Assembly (NCBI GenBank): GCA_964488355.1 | Contig: CAZAUJ010000004.1 | Coordinates: 1 to 64,000, forward strand | Length of the DNA stretch: 64,000 nt | Origin: Thermoanaerobaculum sp964488355 | GTDB taxonomy: Bacteria > Acidobacteriota > Thermoanaerobaculia > Thermoanaerobaculales > Thermoanaerobaculaceae | Direction: 5' to 3' | In this document: positions 1 through 8,476 of the stretch, piece after piece | How positions within the stretch are numbered: the stretch's first letter is position 1 | Layout: each line of letters starts with the position of its first letter | Notes under the pieces: generated by a model | Told to the model about the DNA's origin: nothing | Database searches by the model: none | What the model saw: the letters and a program-made list of their open reading frames with translations, nothing else | Translations under genes and position numbers: made by a program

Positions 1-2405
1 AGATCGAGGGCAAGGTGGTGGAGGGCTTGCCCGTGGGCCGCACGCTGGATGCCGCGAAACCACCGTTTCCACCGCCGCCATCTCGGCGGAGTACGGCCGT
101 TTCTCGGGTGGTGTGGTGACGGCAATTACCAAGTCCGGGGGTAACGAGTTTTCCGGCTCTCTGAGGGATTCGCTGTTCCGTGATGTCTGGCAGGAGCCCA
201 CGCTTAAGACCTTCTTCCGCGATGACACGCTGGTACATACCTACGAGGCCACCCTCGGGGGTCGGATCATCCGCGACCGCCTGTGGTTCTTCCTCGCAGG
301 CCGGCAGCGCTCGCTGGAGACCGGCGCCTAGACCCCCATTACCCAAATCCCCTACAAGATCACCGAAGACGAGCTGCGCTGGGAAGCCAAACTCACCTTG
401 AGCTTGAACCGTTCCCCATCGCTTTGTGGGCTCCTACACCAAGCGTGACCGGGACCAGGGGAACAACTCTTTCGGCAGGTTTAGGACCTGAGGAGCCTCT
501 ACGACCGCGAGCTGCCGGAAAGCCTGTGGGTAGTCAACTACAACGGCGCGTTAGCCAACAACTTTTTTGTCGAGGCTCAGTACTCCGAGCGCGAGCTGAA
601 GTTTGTCAATTCGGGCTCGAGCTTCCGTGACCTAATTTACGGCACGCTGCTGCTGGATGTGGCCACCGGCCGCCGCTTTTGGAGCCCCACCTTCTGCGCC
701 GTGTGCACGCCGGAAATTCGTTCCAACAAGAACCTCCTTCTCAAGGGCATGTACTTCCTGAGCAGCGAGAGCTTGGGGTCCCACGACATCACCTTGGGTT
801 ACGACGCCTTCGATGACATTCGCGCTGCCAACAACCACCAGTCCGGTTCGGACTTCCGCATCTCTTTGACGGCGGTGATCATCGGGCAGGATGTTTTTGC
901 ACGTCTGGTGCCCAACTCCTCGTATTTGATGTGGAACCCCATCCTGCGGCCCACCAAGGGCACGGACTTCTGGACCAAATCCTTCTCCGTCAGCGAGCGT
1001 TGGCGGCTGTCCAAGAACTTCTCCTTCAATATCGGCCTGCGCTACGACAGGAACGATGGAAGGGACCAAGAGGGCAAGAAGGTCATCAAGGGCTCCAAGA
1101 TCAGCCCACGGCTGGGCGTGTTTTGGGACCCGCTGGGCGATGGCAAGGGGTCAGTGAACGCCAGCTCCGGCGTGTACGTGATGGCCGTTGCCAACAGCCA
1201 GGGCGACGCCTCATCGGCCGCCGGCAACCCGGCAAGCTACACCTGGACCAACACCGGCCCGCCGGTAAACGCCGACTGCTCGGCTTCCAACCCCTCCGCC
1301 TGCTTGCCCACGGAGCAGGTGTTGCAGCAGTTCTGGCAGTGGTTTGACTCCATCGGCGGCACGAACACCACCAACTACCGTTCGGTGCCTTCCATCCCCG
1401 GTGGGAACATCTTCATTTCCGACGGCATGGCCTCGCCCGACACCCGCGAGTACGTTCTTTCGGTAGCGCGCAGCTTCGGTTCCGAGGGTTCTGCCCGCAT
1501 TGATGTGATTAATCGGGAATTTGCGACTTCTACGCCCAGCGCACCGACCTGACCACCGGCCAGGTAACGTTGCCCAACGGCAACGTCGTGGACAAGGGCA
1601 TCGTGGTGAACGAGGACAACTTGCTGGAGCGCAAGTACGACGCGGTGCAGGTTTCTGCTGACTTCCGCCTATTCCAGCGGCTGCGCGTCGGCGGGAACGA
1701 CAGGTACTCTAAGGTGTACGGCAAAGGGGACGGCGAGACCGGCCCCTCCGGCCCGGTGCGCTCGGCCATCCTCATGTACCCTGAATACCGCGACGTGCGC
1801 TGGTACGCGCCCAAGGGGCGGCTGGCCATCGATCAGAAGCATCGTGCCCGCCTGTGGGCTTCCTACGATCTCATTTCCAGCGGTAGCCACAGGCTGAACG
1901 TCAGCTTGCTGCAAAGCTTCTGGTCCGGTACGCCCTACGGCGCGGTGGGCACCATCAGCCTCATCAACCGCAACCCGGGTTCGGGCAATCGTCCCTACGT
2001 GACCAACCCCGGCTACCGTAACCCACCCACCATGCAAACCTATTACTTCACGGCCCGCGACGCCTACCGCACACCGGACATAACCTCCACCGACATCGCG
2101 TTCAACTACTCCTTCTTCGCCAACCGGTTCGGCAGCCGCTAGGAGCTGTTTGTGCAGCCGGAAGTGCGCAACATCTTCAACCATAAGGACCCCATTGCCG
2201 TGAACACCCCGGTGCTGACCCGTAGCAACCGGTCCGATTTCGCCACCTTCGACCCCTTCAACGAGACGTCGCAGGCATGCCCCAGGGCCAAAGCAACTGC
2301 GCGGGCCATCACTGGCAGAAAGGCCCGGACTTTGGTAAGCCCACCACCGCTGGCCCCTACCATTCACCGCGCACCTTCCTGGTGTCGCTGGGTGTGAGGT
2401 TCTAA
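1..2405 (+). pseudogene. Decayed Oar-like TonB-dependent receptor (5' end outside window)
   Basis: Reading across three frames recovers one continuous outer-membrane TonB-dependent receptor of the Oar type. It has the plug-end motif AEYGRFSGGVVTAITKSGGN near 90-150, long barrel-like segments from about 491 to 2280, and a C-terminal phenylalanine (LGVRF) before the stop at 2403-2405. The frame is broken repeatedly: a shift around 50-65 where the plug also appears shortened, an in-frame TAG at 329-331, shifts near 415 and 485-491, a shift near 1530-1550, a TAG at 2140-2142 and a shift near 2270. Such receptors import large ligands or act as surface proteins. The number of lesions argues for a pseudogene, although poor sequence quality at a contig end could give the same picture. 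Neighbouring genes from queA onward are intact. Confidence 0.8.
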
Positions 2406-2424
2406 CCAGTCTATAGTGCTGTGT

Positions 2425-2454
2425 AAGGCCCCGCTTCGGCGGGGCTTTTCTTTT
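2425..2454 (+). terminator. Rho-independent terminator after the TonB receptor remnant
   Basis: A perfect stem GCCCCGC/GCGGGGC (2428-2434 and 2439-2445) with a TTCG tetraloop is followed by TTTTCTTTT. It lies 20 nt after the receptor stop and separates it from queA. Confidence 0.9.
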
Positions 2455-2480
2455 GCCTTGCGTGCGCTTGGGGGAACGGT

Positions 2481-2486
2481 TAGGGT
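2481..2486 (+). promoter_or_regulatory. -10-like hexamer for queA (leaderless type)
   Basis: TAGGGT lies exactly 6 nt before the queA ATG, and no Shine-Dalgarno is visible. The geometry matches the other leaderless-type starts in this window (TamB-Omp85, selD, cdd, radical SAM). The hexamer itself is a weak match. Confidence 0.4.
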
Positions 2487-2492
2487 GAGCGC

Positions 2493-3518
2493 ATGCGGAC
2501 GGAGGACTTCGCCTACGCCTTGGAAGAGCACCGCATCGCCCTCTACCCGCGCCCGCGCGGTACCTCGCGCCTTTTGGTGCTTCACCGGCAAAGCGGCAGC
2601 GTGATCCAGGCCACCGTGAGGGAGCTGCCGGCGTGGTTACAGCCGGGGGATGTGCTGTTGCTCAACGATGTGCGGGTGCTGCCCGCTCGGCTTTTCGCGC
2701 AAAGGCCAGGCGGTGGCCCGTGCGAGCTGCTGTTGCTGCGGCCGGTGAGCGAGTCCAGCTGGCGGGCCATGGCGCGTCCCGCTGGAAAGCTGCGGCCTGG
2801 CAGCCAGCTGACCTTGGCCAAAGGGCAGGCTCGCGTGCGTGAACACGTAGGGGACGGCCAGGTGCTGCTGGACTTCGACCCTCCCTTGACGAAGGAGGCT
2901 TTGCAGCACATGGGTGAGGTGCCTCTGCCGCCCTACATTGCCAAGAAGCGAGCGCCGCAGCGGGAGGACTGGGAGCGCTACCAGACGGTGTTCGCGCGCA
3001 AGGGTATGGCCGTAGCTGCCCCTACCGCGGGCTTGCACTTCACACCTGAGCTGCTGGCTGCATGCGCCGAGCGCGGCGTGGAAACGCTGAGCCTTACGCT
3101 CCACGTGGGCCCCGGCACCTTCAAGCCGGTGAAAGCTAGCGACCCGCGGGAGCACCGGCTCGATACGGAGCTGTACGAAATTGCTCCGGTCACTGCCTGG
3201 GCCCTCAACCGGGCCTTGCGCGCTGGCCGCCGGCTGGTGTGTGTGGGTACCACGGCGGTACGGGCTTTGGAGGACGCCCTGCGCAAGGGTGGGGGAAGGG
3301 TGCGTGCGGGCTGCGCCTGGGCCGACACCTACATTCTCCCTGGCTTTCCCTTCTTGGGCACGGGTGGGCTTTTGACCAACTTTCACCTGCCCCGCTCGAC
3401 CCTACTCATGTTGGTGGCGGCCCTGGCCGGCCGCGAGAGGGTGCTTGCGGCCTACGAGCTCGCCAAGGCTTGGGGCTTCGGCTTCTATTCCTACGGCGAC
3501 GCCATGCTGATTCTCTAG
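2493..3518 (+). CDS. queA: S-adenosylmethionine:tRNA ribosyltransferase-isomerase QueA
   Basis: QueA transfers and isomerises the ribosyl moiety of S-adenosylmethionine onto preQ1 at position 34 of GUN-anticodon tRNAs, giving epoxyqueuosine; it acts in the cytosol. The 341-residue protein has the usual family length. It begins with the typical DFAYALEEHRIALYP-like N terminus and carries the LLLNDVRVLPARL segment, the AAPTAGLHFT motif and the C-terminal GGLLTNFHLPRSTLLMLV motif. The ATG at 2493 follows the upstream terminator directly and has no clear ribosome-binding site. A TA-rich hexamer 6 nt upstream suggests a leaderless message. No tgt or queG gene is nearby. Confidence 0.96.
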   Translation: MRTEDFAYALEEHRIALYPRPRGTSRLLVLHRQSGSVIQATVRELPAWLQPGDVLLLNDVRVLPARLFAQRPGGGPCELLLLRPVSESSWRAMARPAGKLRPGSQLTLAKGQARVREHVGDGQVLLDFDPPLTKEALQHMGEVPLPPYIAKKRAPQREDWERYQTVFARKGMAVAAPTAGLHFTPELLAACAERGVETLSLTLHVGPGTFKPVKASDPREHRLDTELYEIAPVTAWALNRALRAGRRLVCVGTTAVRALEDALRKGGGRVRAGCAWADTYILPGFPFLGTGGLLTNFHLPRSTLLMLVAALAGRERVLAAYELAKAWGFGFYSYGDAMLIL

Positions 3519-3521
3519 TTT

Positions 3522-3530
3522 TGTTAGCAT
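3522..3530 (+). promoter_or_regulatory. Extended -10 promoter for pepF-sppA
   Basis: TGT-TAGCAT lies just after the queA stop and 20 nt before the pepF GTG. It matches the window-wide TGCTAGCAT-like motif. A separate Shine-Dalgarno (GGAGG, 3541-3545) follows, so this message would have a short leader. Confidence 0.45.
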
Positions 3531-3550
3531 CCCTGTTCTTGGAGGGTGCT

Positions 3551-5365
3551 GTGGACGGCAAGGACCACCGGTGGGACTTGACGCACCTTTTTGAGTCGGT
3601 TGAAGCCTTTGAGCGCGCAGCGGCGGAGGTGGGGCGGGAAGCCGAGCTTGGGGAGCACTGGGCAAAAGAGGAGATGAACTCAGCAGCCCAGCTTTTGGGC
3701 GCTTTGGAGGCTTACTTTACCACGCTGCGCCGCTTTGGGCGCATTTCCGTCTACGCCCTAGCCTCGTCCGACGAAGACACACGCGATGGCCAGCGCTGGG
3801 CGCGCCGGGTAGCCGTACAGGACCTGGGGGCCAAGCTCCGCTCCGCGTGGGCTTGGTTAGGCCCTCGGTTGGCCCGCATGGCACCGGAGCAGGTAGAGCA
3901 GGCCTTAGCCGCCGAGCCCCGGTTGGCTCCCTATGCCTTCTTCGTCCGGGATGCCTTGCGCCAGGGCCAACACCTATTGCCGCCGGGGGAAGAGCGCGTG
4001 CTGGCAGAGCTCTCTTCCCTCGCGCGCTCGCCCTACAACCTTTATCAAGTTTTGACCCACGCGGACTTTCCCTTTCCCGAAGTGTCTCTCCCCGATGGCC
4101 AGCAGGTGCGCTTGGACCAAAACGGCTACGTGCGCCTGCGGGAGCACCCCGATCGGGCAGTGCGTGAGCTGGCCTGTAGGCGATTTTTTGCCACCTACCG
4201 GAGTTTTGCCCGGACCTTGGCCTGCAGCCTGGACGCCCACGTGCGGCACGGCACGGTGGAAGCCCGCCTGCGGGGTTTCTCCTCGGCGCTGGAGGCGGCC
4301 CTCTTCCCTAACGCCGTGCCCGTAGCTGTCTACCGCCGCTTGCTGGAGGAGGCCAGGCGCCTGCTTCCCCTTTTCGACCGGCTGCTGGCCCTGCGGCGGC
4401 AGGCCCTGGCCTTGGGGGAGCTGGCCTTTTACGACCTCTACGTTCCCTGGGGGGAAGATACCTTCGGTCGGATGCCTTTAGAACAGGCGCGGGAGGTGCT
4501 GCTGGCCGGCCTAGCACCCCTGGGTGAGGAGGTGCTGGCCATTGTGCAGGAGGGTTTTGCTGGGGGCTGGATGGACCCCTACCCGCGGTCGGGCAAGCGC
4601 AGCGGCGCCTACTGCACCGGCGACGCGTACGACGTGCACCCGTACCTGTTGCTCAATTACCAAGGCACCTTGGACAGCGTGTCCACCTTGGCTCACGAGT
4701 GGGGACACGCGGTGCACACGGTCTTGGCCAACCGGGCCCAACCTTTCCCCACCGCCGAGCCGCCCATTTTCCTCGCGGAGATCGCCTCCACCCTAAGCGA
4801 AACGCTGCTGATGCACCACCTTGGGCGGCAGGCGGGGTCTTGCTCGCAAAAGCTCTTCGTGCTCTCCCACCTTTTGGAGCACCTGCGCGGTACCTTTTTT
4901 CGCCAAGCCCAGTTTGCCGACTTCGAGCTGGCCATGTTTGGGCACGTGGAGCAGGGTGGGGTGCTGACGGACGAGGTGCTCACCAAGCTGTACCAGGAAA
5001 GGCAGCGCTTTTGGCTGGGCCACGATCGAGGGGTGGTCCAGCTGGAGGATGAGTTTGCTGTCGAGTGGGCTTACATCCCCCACTTCTACTACGACTTCTA
5101 CGTGTACCAATACGCCACCTCCATCACCGCCTCCACCTACCTTGCCCGGCAGATCCTGGCGGGCGAGGCGGGAGCTCGAGACCGCCTGCTCGGGCTTTTG
5201 CGTGCCGGCGGCTCGGCGTACTCGTACGAGCTGCTGCGGCAGGCGGGAGTGGACTTGGCTTCCAGTGAGCCATACCAGGAACTGGGGCTTTGGCTGGCGG
5301 AGCTGTTGCGGCAGGCGGAGGAGCTGGTTTCCTGGGCGAACCAGCACGCCGCAGCCGTCGTATGA
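3551..5365 (+). CDS. pepF: M3 family oligoendopeptidase F
   Basis: This is a zinc metallopeptidase of family M3 that degrades oligopeptides of roughly 7-17 residues in the cytosol. The 604-residue protein carries the catalytic HExxH as HEWGH (His382, Glu383, His386), with the downstream third-ligand region around ETLLMHHL. The GTG start at 3551 is preceded by GGAGG at 3541-3545. The reading frame stays open further upstream, but that part only overlaps queA in another frame and shows no family similarity, so I exclude it. The gene follows queA by 32 nt and precedes sppA by 21 nt, a likely two-gene unit for peptide turnover. Confidence 0.94.
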   Translation: MDGKDHRWDLTHLFESVEAFERAAAEVGREAELGEHWAKEEMNSAAQLLGALEAYFTTLRRFGRISVYALASSDEDTRDGQRWARRVAVQDLGAKLRSAWAWLGPRLARMAPEQVEQALAAEPRLAPYAFFVRDALRQGQHLLPPGEERVLAELSSLARSPYNLYQVLTHADFPFPEVSLPDGQQVRLDQNGYVRLREHPDRAVRELACRRFFATYRSFARTLACSLDAHVRHGTVEARLRGFSSALEAALFPNAVPVAVYRRLLEEARRLLPLFDRLLALRRQALALGELAFYDLYVPWGEDTFGRMPLEQAREVLLAGLAPLGEEVLAIVQEGFAGGWMDPYPRSGKRSGAYCTGDAYDVHPYLLLNYQGTLDSVSTLAHEWGHAVHTVLANRAQPFPTAEPPIFLAEIASTLSETLLMHHLGRQAGSCSQKLFVLSHLLEHLRGTFFRQAQFADFELAMFGHVEQGGVLTDEVLTKLYQERQRFWLGHDRGVVQLEDEFAVEWAYIPHFYYDFYVYQYATSITASTYLARQILAGEAGARDRLLGLLRAGGSAYSYELLRQAGVDLASSEPYQELGLWLAELLRQAEELVSWANQHAAAVV

Positions 5366-5386
5366 TGCCCGTAGTTGGAGGGTGCC

Positions 5387-7090
5387 ATGGGTAAGCCCTT
5401 GAAAGCGTTAAGCGTTTTGGGCTGCTTGTTGCTGGTGCTGGCGCTCGGTTCGGCAGCCATCTTTTTCGGGGTTAAGCTGGCGGCTCGCCACGTGCCGGCA
5501 GCGGCGGTGCTGCATATCGAAATTGACGGGCCCATTCCCGAGCGTGCCGGTGACGATCCCCTGACGCAGCTTTTTGGGCCGCGGGTGGCCTCGCGCCAGG
5601 ACCTGCGCGATGCCCTGGTCAAGGCGGCCACGGACAGGCGCATTAAAGCCGTGCGCCTCAAGATTCACGACTGCTTTGCCGGACTGGCCACCGTCCAGGA
5701 GGTGCGGGAGCAGCTCAAGCGTGTGGCGGCGGCTGGCAAGCCAACGTACGCGTTCTTGCCCACCGCAGGGGAGGGCTACGCGGGAAACCTGCCCTACTAC
5801 CTGGCCACGGGGTGCCAAAAGGTGAGCCTGGGGCCGCTGGGGGATTTGACCCTTGTGGGCCTCAAGGCTGAGGTGCCCTTCATTCGCGGCAGCTTGGAAA
5901 AACTGGGGATCGAGCCTGATTTTCCCGGCATCGGCGAATACAAGACCGCGCGCAACTTTTACATCGAAAAGGACTTCACCCCAGCCCATCGAGAAATGAC
6001 CGGCTGGCTCCTCGCCTCGTTGGCGCGACAAATGGCCAAGGGCATTGCCGAGGGGCGGGGCCTATCGGAGGCGCAGTTGCAGGTTCTGATGGCCCAGGGT
6101 CCCTTTTCCGGCTCGCAAGCTCTAGCCCACAAACTCGTGGATGCCATCCAAGACTGGGAGAGTTTTGCCGAGGAAACCAGCCAGCAGGGCCAGCTGGAAG
6201 TGGTGAGCCTGCGCCGCTATCTGCGGTCGGGGCGACCCGACCGAGATGGGACAGCCGTTGCCGTGGTGTTGGCGGAAGGGGCGATCATGCGCGGTGAGAG
6301 TGGTTTTTCCCCTGTGCCCGTCTTCGGGGGCGACGTGATGGGGGCGGAAACCATCGCCCGCGCCTTTCGGGAGGTGCGCGAGTCGGATGCCAAAGCGGTT
6401 ATTTTCCGCGTCAACTCCCCCGGTGGCAGCGCGGTGGCTTCGGAGATCATCCGCACGGAAATGGAAAAGACCGCCAAGAAAATGCCAGTGGTGGTTTCCA
6501 TGGGCGACGTGGCCGCTTCGGGAGGCTACTGGATCACCTGCGGGGCGCACAAGGTTGTGGCCAACCCCGGCACTATCACCGCCTCCATTGGGGTCTTTGC
6601 CGGACATTTGGCCATGGGCCGCTTTTGGGAGGAAAAGCTGGGCGTGACCTGGGGAGAGCTGGCTACCAGCCCCAATGCCGACACCTTCGGCACGCTCCAC
6701 CCCTGGACGCCCCAGCAGCGGCAGACCGTTCAGGCATGGCTGGACCGCATTTATGACGCCTTTCTGGCGCGGGTGGCCAGTGCCCGCAAGCTCAGCCAGG
6801 AGCAGGTGGATGCGATGGGGCGGGGGCGCGTCTTTACCGGCGAACAGGCCCTGGACCGGCGCTTGGTGGACCGGTTGGGTGGCTTTGACCAGGCGCTGGA
6901 AGAAGCGAGGAAGCTGGCTGGCCTGTCAGCCACTGAGCCCGTGGAGTTGCGCTTTTACCCGCGGCGCATGAAGCCGTGGCAGCGGCTTCTGCAGCGCGAC
7001 GGGGAGGAGGCACGGGCGCTGAAGGCGCTGCTGGAGGGCCAGCTGCTGCTGCCAGGGCCGGTGTGGTTGCCGCCCATGGTGGTGCGCTAG
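5387..7090 (+). CDS. sppA: Signal peptide peptidase SppA, 67K type (S49)
   Basis: SppA is a membrane-anchored serine peptidase that degrades cleaved signal peptides. The 567-residue protein has one N-terminal hydrophobic segment (about residues 8-30) and two tandem S49 domains. This is the long (67K) form, in which the amino half supplies the general-base lysine (Lys186 in GEYKTARNF) and the carboxy half supplies the nucleophile (Ser378 in GDVAASGGYW). The ATG at 5387 is chosen over the TTG at 5375 because GGAGGG at 5378-5382 fits the ATG. The 3' end overlaps the convergent metallophosphoesterase gene by 4 nt. A TATGAT hexamer overlapping the pepF stop could be an additional promoter. Confidence 0.95.
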   Translation: MGKPLKALSVLGCLLLVLALGSAAIFFGVKLAARHVPAAAVLHIEIDGPIPERAGDDPLTQLFGPRVASRQDLRDALVKAATDRRIKAVRLKIHDCFAGLATVQEVREQLKRVAAAGKPTYAFLPTAGEGYAGNLPYYLATGCQKVSLGPLGDLTLVGLKAEVPFIRGSLEKLGIEPDFPGIGEYKTARNFYIEKDFTPAHREMTGWLLASLARQMAKGIAEGRGLSEAQLQVLMAQGPFSGSQALAHKLVDAIQDWESFAEETSQQGQLEVVSLRRYLRSGRPDRDGTAVAVVLAEGAIMRGESGFSPVPVFGGDVMGAETIARAFREVRESDAKAVIFRVNSPGGSAVASEIIRTEMEKTAKKMPVVVSMGDVAASGGYWITCGAHKVVANPGTITASIGVFAGHLAMGRFWEEKLGVTWGELATSPNADTFGTLHPWTPQQRQTVQAWLDRIYDAFLARVASARKLSQEQVDAMGRGRVFTGEQALDRRLVDRLGGFDQALEEARKLAGLSATEPVELRFYPRRMKPWQRLLQRDGEEARALKALLEGQLLLPGPVWLPPMVVR

Positions 7091-7953
7091 AAGCTGGTCG
7101 GGCGCAGAAGGGGTCGCCCCCGGTGCAGGGTGATGAGGTCCACCTCTGGCCAGGTCCCCACGCGCAAGGGCAAAGCACCCACCCCCACCCCGCGGGAGAC
7201 GTAAAGGAGGTGCGCGCCCAGAAGGTACGGGCCGGCCACGAAGCGCGTGGCCAGGCGTGCCAGGGAAAAGCGCTCACCCACGGGGGAAACCTGCCCGCCA
7301 TGGGTATGGCCTGCCAGGGTCAGGTCGGCGCCGTGCCGGATCGCTTCCGGCCACAGGCGTGGTTGGTGACAGAGCAGCAAGCGGAAGGCAGCCGGCTGCT
7401 GCTGCAGCACCGAAAAGTCCGGCCCGAAAGGCCGGGGAGCTTCTGCCTCGTCGACCCCTGCCAAAAGCAGCTGCTCCCCGTCGCTTCCCCAGCATACGGC
7501 TTCGTTGACCAAGGGGCGAATGCCGGCCGCTTCCAGGGCCGCCAACGCCAACTGGCGCCCAGCCAAGTAGTCGTGGTTGCCCAGGATGCCGAAGACCCCT
7601 AGCGGTGCGTCCAAGCCGGCGAAGCTCTGCACGAAAAGATCGGCATCTAGGTCGCGCCGGTCCAACTGGTCGCCGGTAAAGACGATGAGCTGCGGGCGTA
7701 GCTGTACCAATAGGCGCCGCACCTGTTCCAGCCGCTCGCTGGTCATGAAGCGCCCCGCATGCACATCGCTGACCTGGGCAATGGTGAGGCCGTCAAAGGC
7801 AGGGGGGAGATGAGGGTGGCGCAGGAGCACTCGGCGGACCAAAGGCAACGGGCGCTGGGCATGCCAACGCCAGGGAGAGCGCGTTCCCTCTCCGCCAAAA
7901 CCCAGCCGCGCCGGCCAGCGCCGGTGGCGCGTGATGTAGGTGACCGCGTGCAC
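7087..7953 (-). CDS. YkuE/YaeI-like metallophosphoesterase
   Basis: This is a calcineurin-like phosphoesterase with the full metal-binding motif set: DVHAG, GDQLDRRD, GNHDY, LLCHQP and GHTHGG. Relatives such as YkuE and YaeI act on membrane or cell-wall-linked phosphoesters, but the substrate here is unknown. The 288-residue reading starts at GTG 7953. It lacks the N-terminal transmembrane helix common in the family and begins with a basic stretch. An extended -10 (TGTTACACT, 7985-7993) and a short hairpin lie in the 49 nt before it, so it may be transcribed on its own as well as from the upstream genes. The start is not certain. Confidence 0.85.
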   Translation of the reverse strand: MHAVTYITRHRRWPARLGFGGEGTRSPWRWHAQRPLPLVRRVLLRHPHLPPAFDGLTIAQVSDVHAGRFMTSERLEQVRRLLVQLRPQLIVFTGDQLDRRDLDADLFVQSFAGLDAPLGVFGILGNHDYLAGRQLALAALEAAGIRPLVNEAVCWGSDGEQLLLAGVDEAEAPRPFGPDFSVLQQQPAAFRLLLCHQPRLWPEAIRHGADLTLAGHTHGGQVSPVGERFSLARLATRFVAGPYLLGAHLLYVSRGVGVGALPLRVGTWPEVDLITLHRGRPLLRPTSF

Positions 7954-7984
7954 CGTTTTTTCCCCGATGAGCTCGGGGCCGGTC

Positions 7985-7993
7985 AGTGTAACA
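7985..7993 (-). promoter_or_regulatory. Extended -10 promoter for the metallophosphoesterase
   Basis: On the minus strand this reads TGT-TACACT, about 31 nt before the GTG start. A small hairpin (CCCCGA/TCGGGG) follows between the predicted start of transcription and the GTG. Confidence 0.45.
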
Positions 7994-8002
7994 CGGAGCA
8001 GC

Positions 8003-8185
8003 TCACCGCTGGCACGTAGAAATCCCGAACAGGGTGTAGGCTGGGCAGAAACGGAACAGGCCGGTGGCCAAAGGCAACAGACCCACCAACCCCCAGAGGC
8101 TGCGGAACGCCACGCCTGCGGCTAGCAGGCCCAGCCCGACCACGATGCGAACGATTCGGTCTGCGTTTCCCACGTTTGCGTTCAT
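8003..8185 (-). CDS. YgaP-like (DUF2892) small membrane protein
   Basis: The 60-residue protein has the DUF2892/YgaP transmembrane-domain pattern: an N-terminal NVGNADRIVRIVVG motif, two hydrophobic helices (about 17-30 and 32-45), and a C-terminal FCPAYTLFGISTC segment with two cysteines. Members are often fused to rhodanese domains or stand alone; the role is unclear, possibly linked to sulfur handling. The ATG at 8185 is set by AGGAGG 4-5 nt upstream; a GTG two codons earlier would overlap that site. The start overlaps the stop of the preceding 53-residue ORF as ATGA, implying translational coupling. Confidence 0.85.
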   Translation of the reverse strand: MNANVGNADRIVRIVVGLGLLAAGVAFRSLWGLVGLLPLATGLFRFCPAYTLFGISTCQR

Positions 8186-8343
8186 AGCCACCTCCTAAAG
8201 AAAAGCTTGGCCGTTGGCTTCCATGCGTGGGGGGCTTCCGCCGGAACCGGACGACGACCCATGCCAACGGGAAGCTCGATAGCCTGGACCATGAGAGCCT
8301 GGCTCTCGGGGCTTCCGTTGAGCACATGTTGCCGGTGGTGCAT
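8182..8343 (-). CDS. Hypothetical 53-residue ORF coupled to the YgaP-like gene
   Basis: This is a small open frame, not a recognised family. Its ATG (8343) sits 6 nt after GGAGGG, and its stop overlaps the start of the YgaP-like gene by ATGA. It starts only 3 nt after the stop of a 29-residue ORF. The product is hydrophilic and basic, with His and Arg at the N terminus (MHHRQHVLNG) and a C-terminal KLFFRRWL. No membrane helix or cysteine is present. Tight packing and good ribosome-binding sites support translation, but the composition is not distinctive. It may be only a leader that couples translation to the downstream gene. Confidence 0.35.
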   Translation of the reverse strand: MHHRQHVLNGSPESQALMVQAIELPVGMGRRPVPAEAPHAWKPTAKLFFRRWL

Positions 8344-8346
8344 CTT

Positions 8347-8436
8347 TCACCCTCCCACGCCACTGTTGATGATAGCAGCTGGGACCGGGCTAACCTGGGA
8401 GGGCTTGACCTCGTGCCCGTCACCCTGTGGCTTCAT
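8347..8436 (-). CDS. Hypothetical 29-residue ORF downstream of the AmpG-like gene
   Basis: A very small frame begins with ATG (8436) 7 nt after AAAGGAG, a near-perfect ribosome-binding site, and ends with SGVGG followed by TGA. It lies 40 nt after the AmpG-like transporter stop and 3 nt before the 53-residue ORF. No family is recognised. It is either a real micropeptide or a leader peptide for the downstream genes. Confidence 0.3.
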   Translation of the reverse strand: MKPQGDGHEVKPSQVSPVPAAIINSGVGG

Positions 8437-8476
8437 CTTCTCTCCTTTCCTGGGTTTGCGCAACAGGGGAAGCTGG

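Noticed and set aside
329..331. TAG codons in the TonB receptor as programmed readthrough
   Set aside because: Several unrelated frameshifts in the same gene make decay or sequence error far more likely than recoding.
3239..3550. N-terminal extension of the oligoendopeptidase frame over queA
   Set aside because: The extra 104 codons are out of frame within queA and show no family similarity. GTG 3551 has a good ribosome-binding site.
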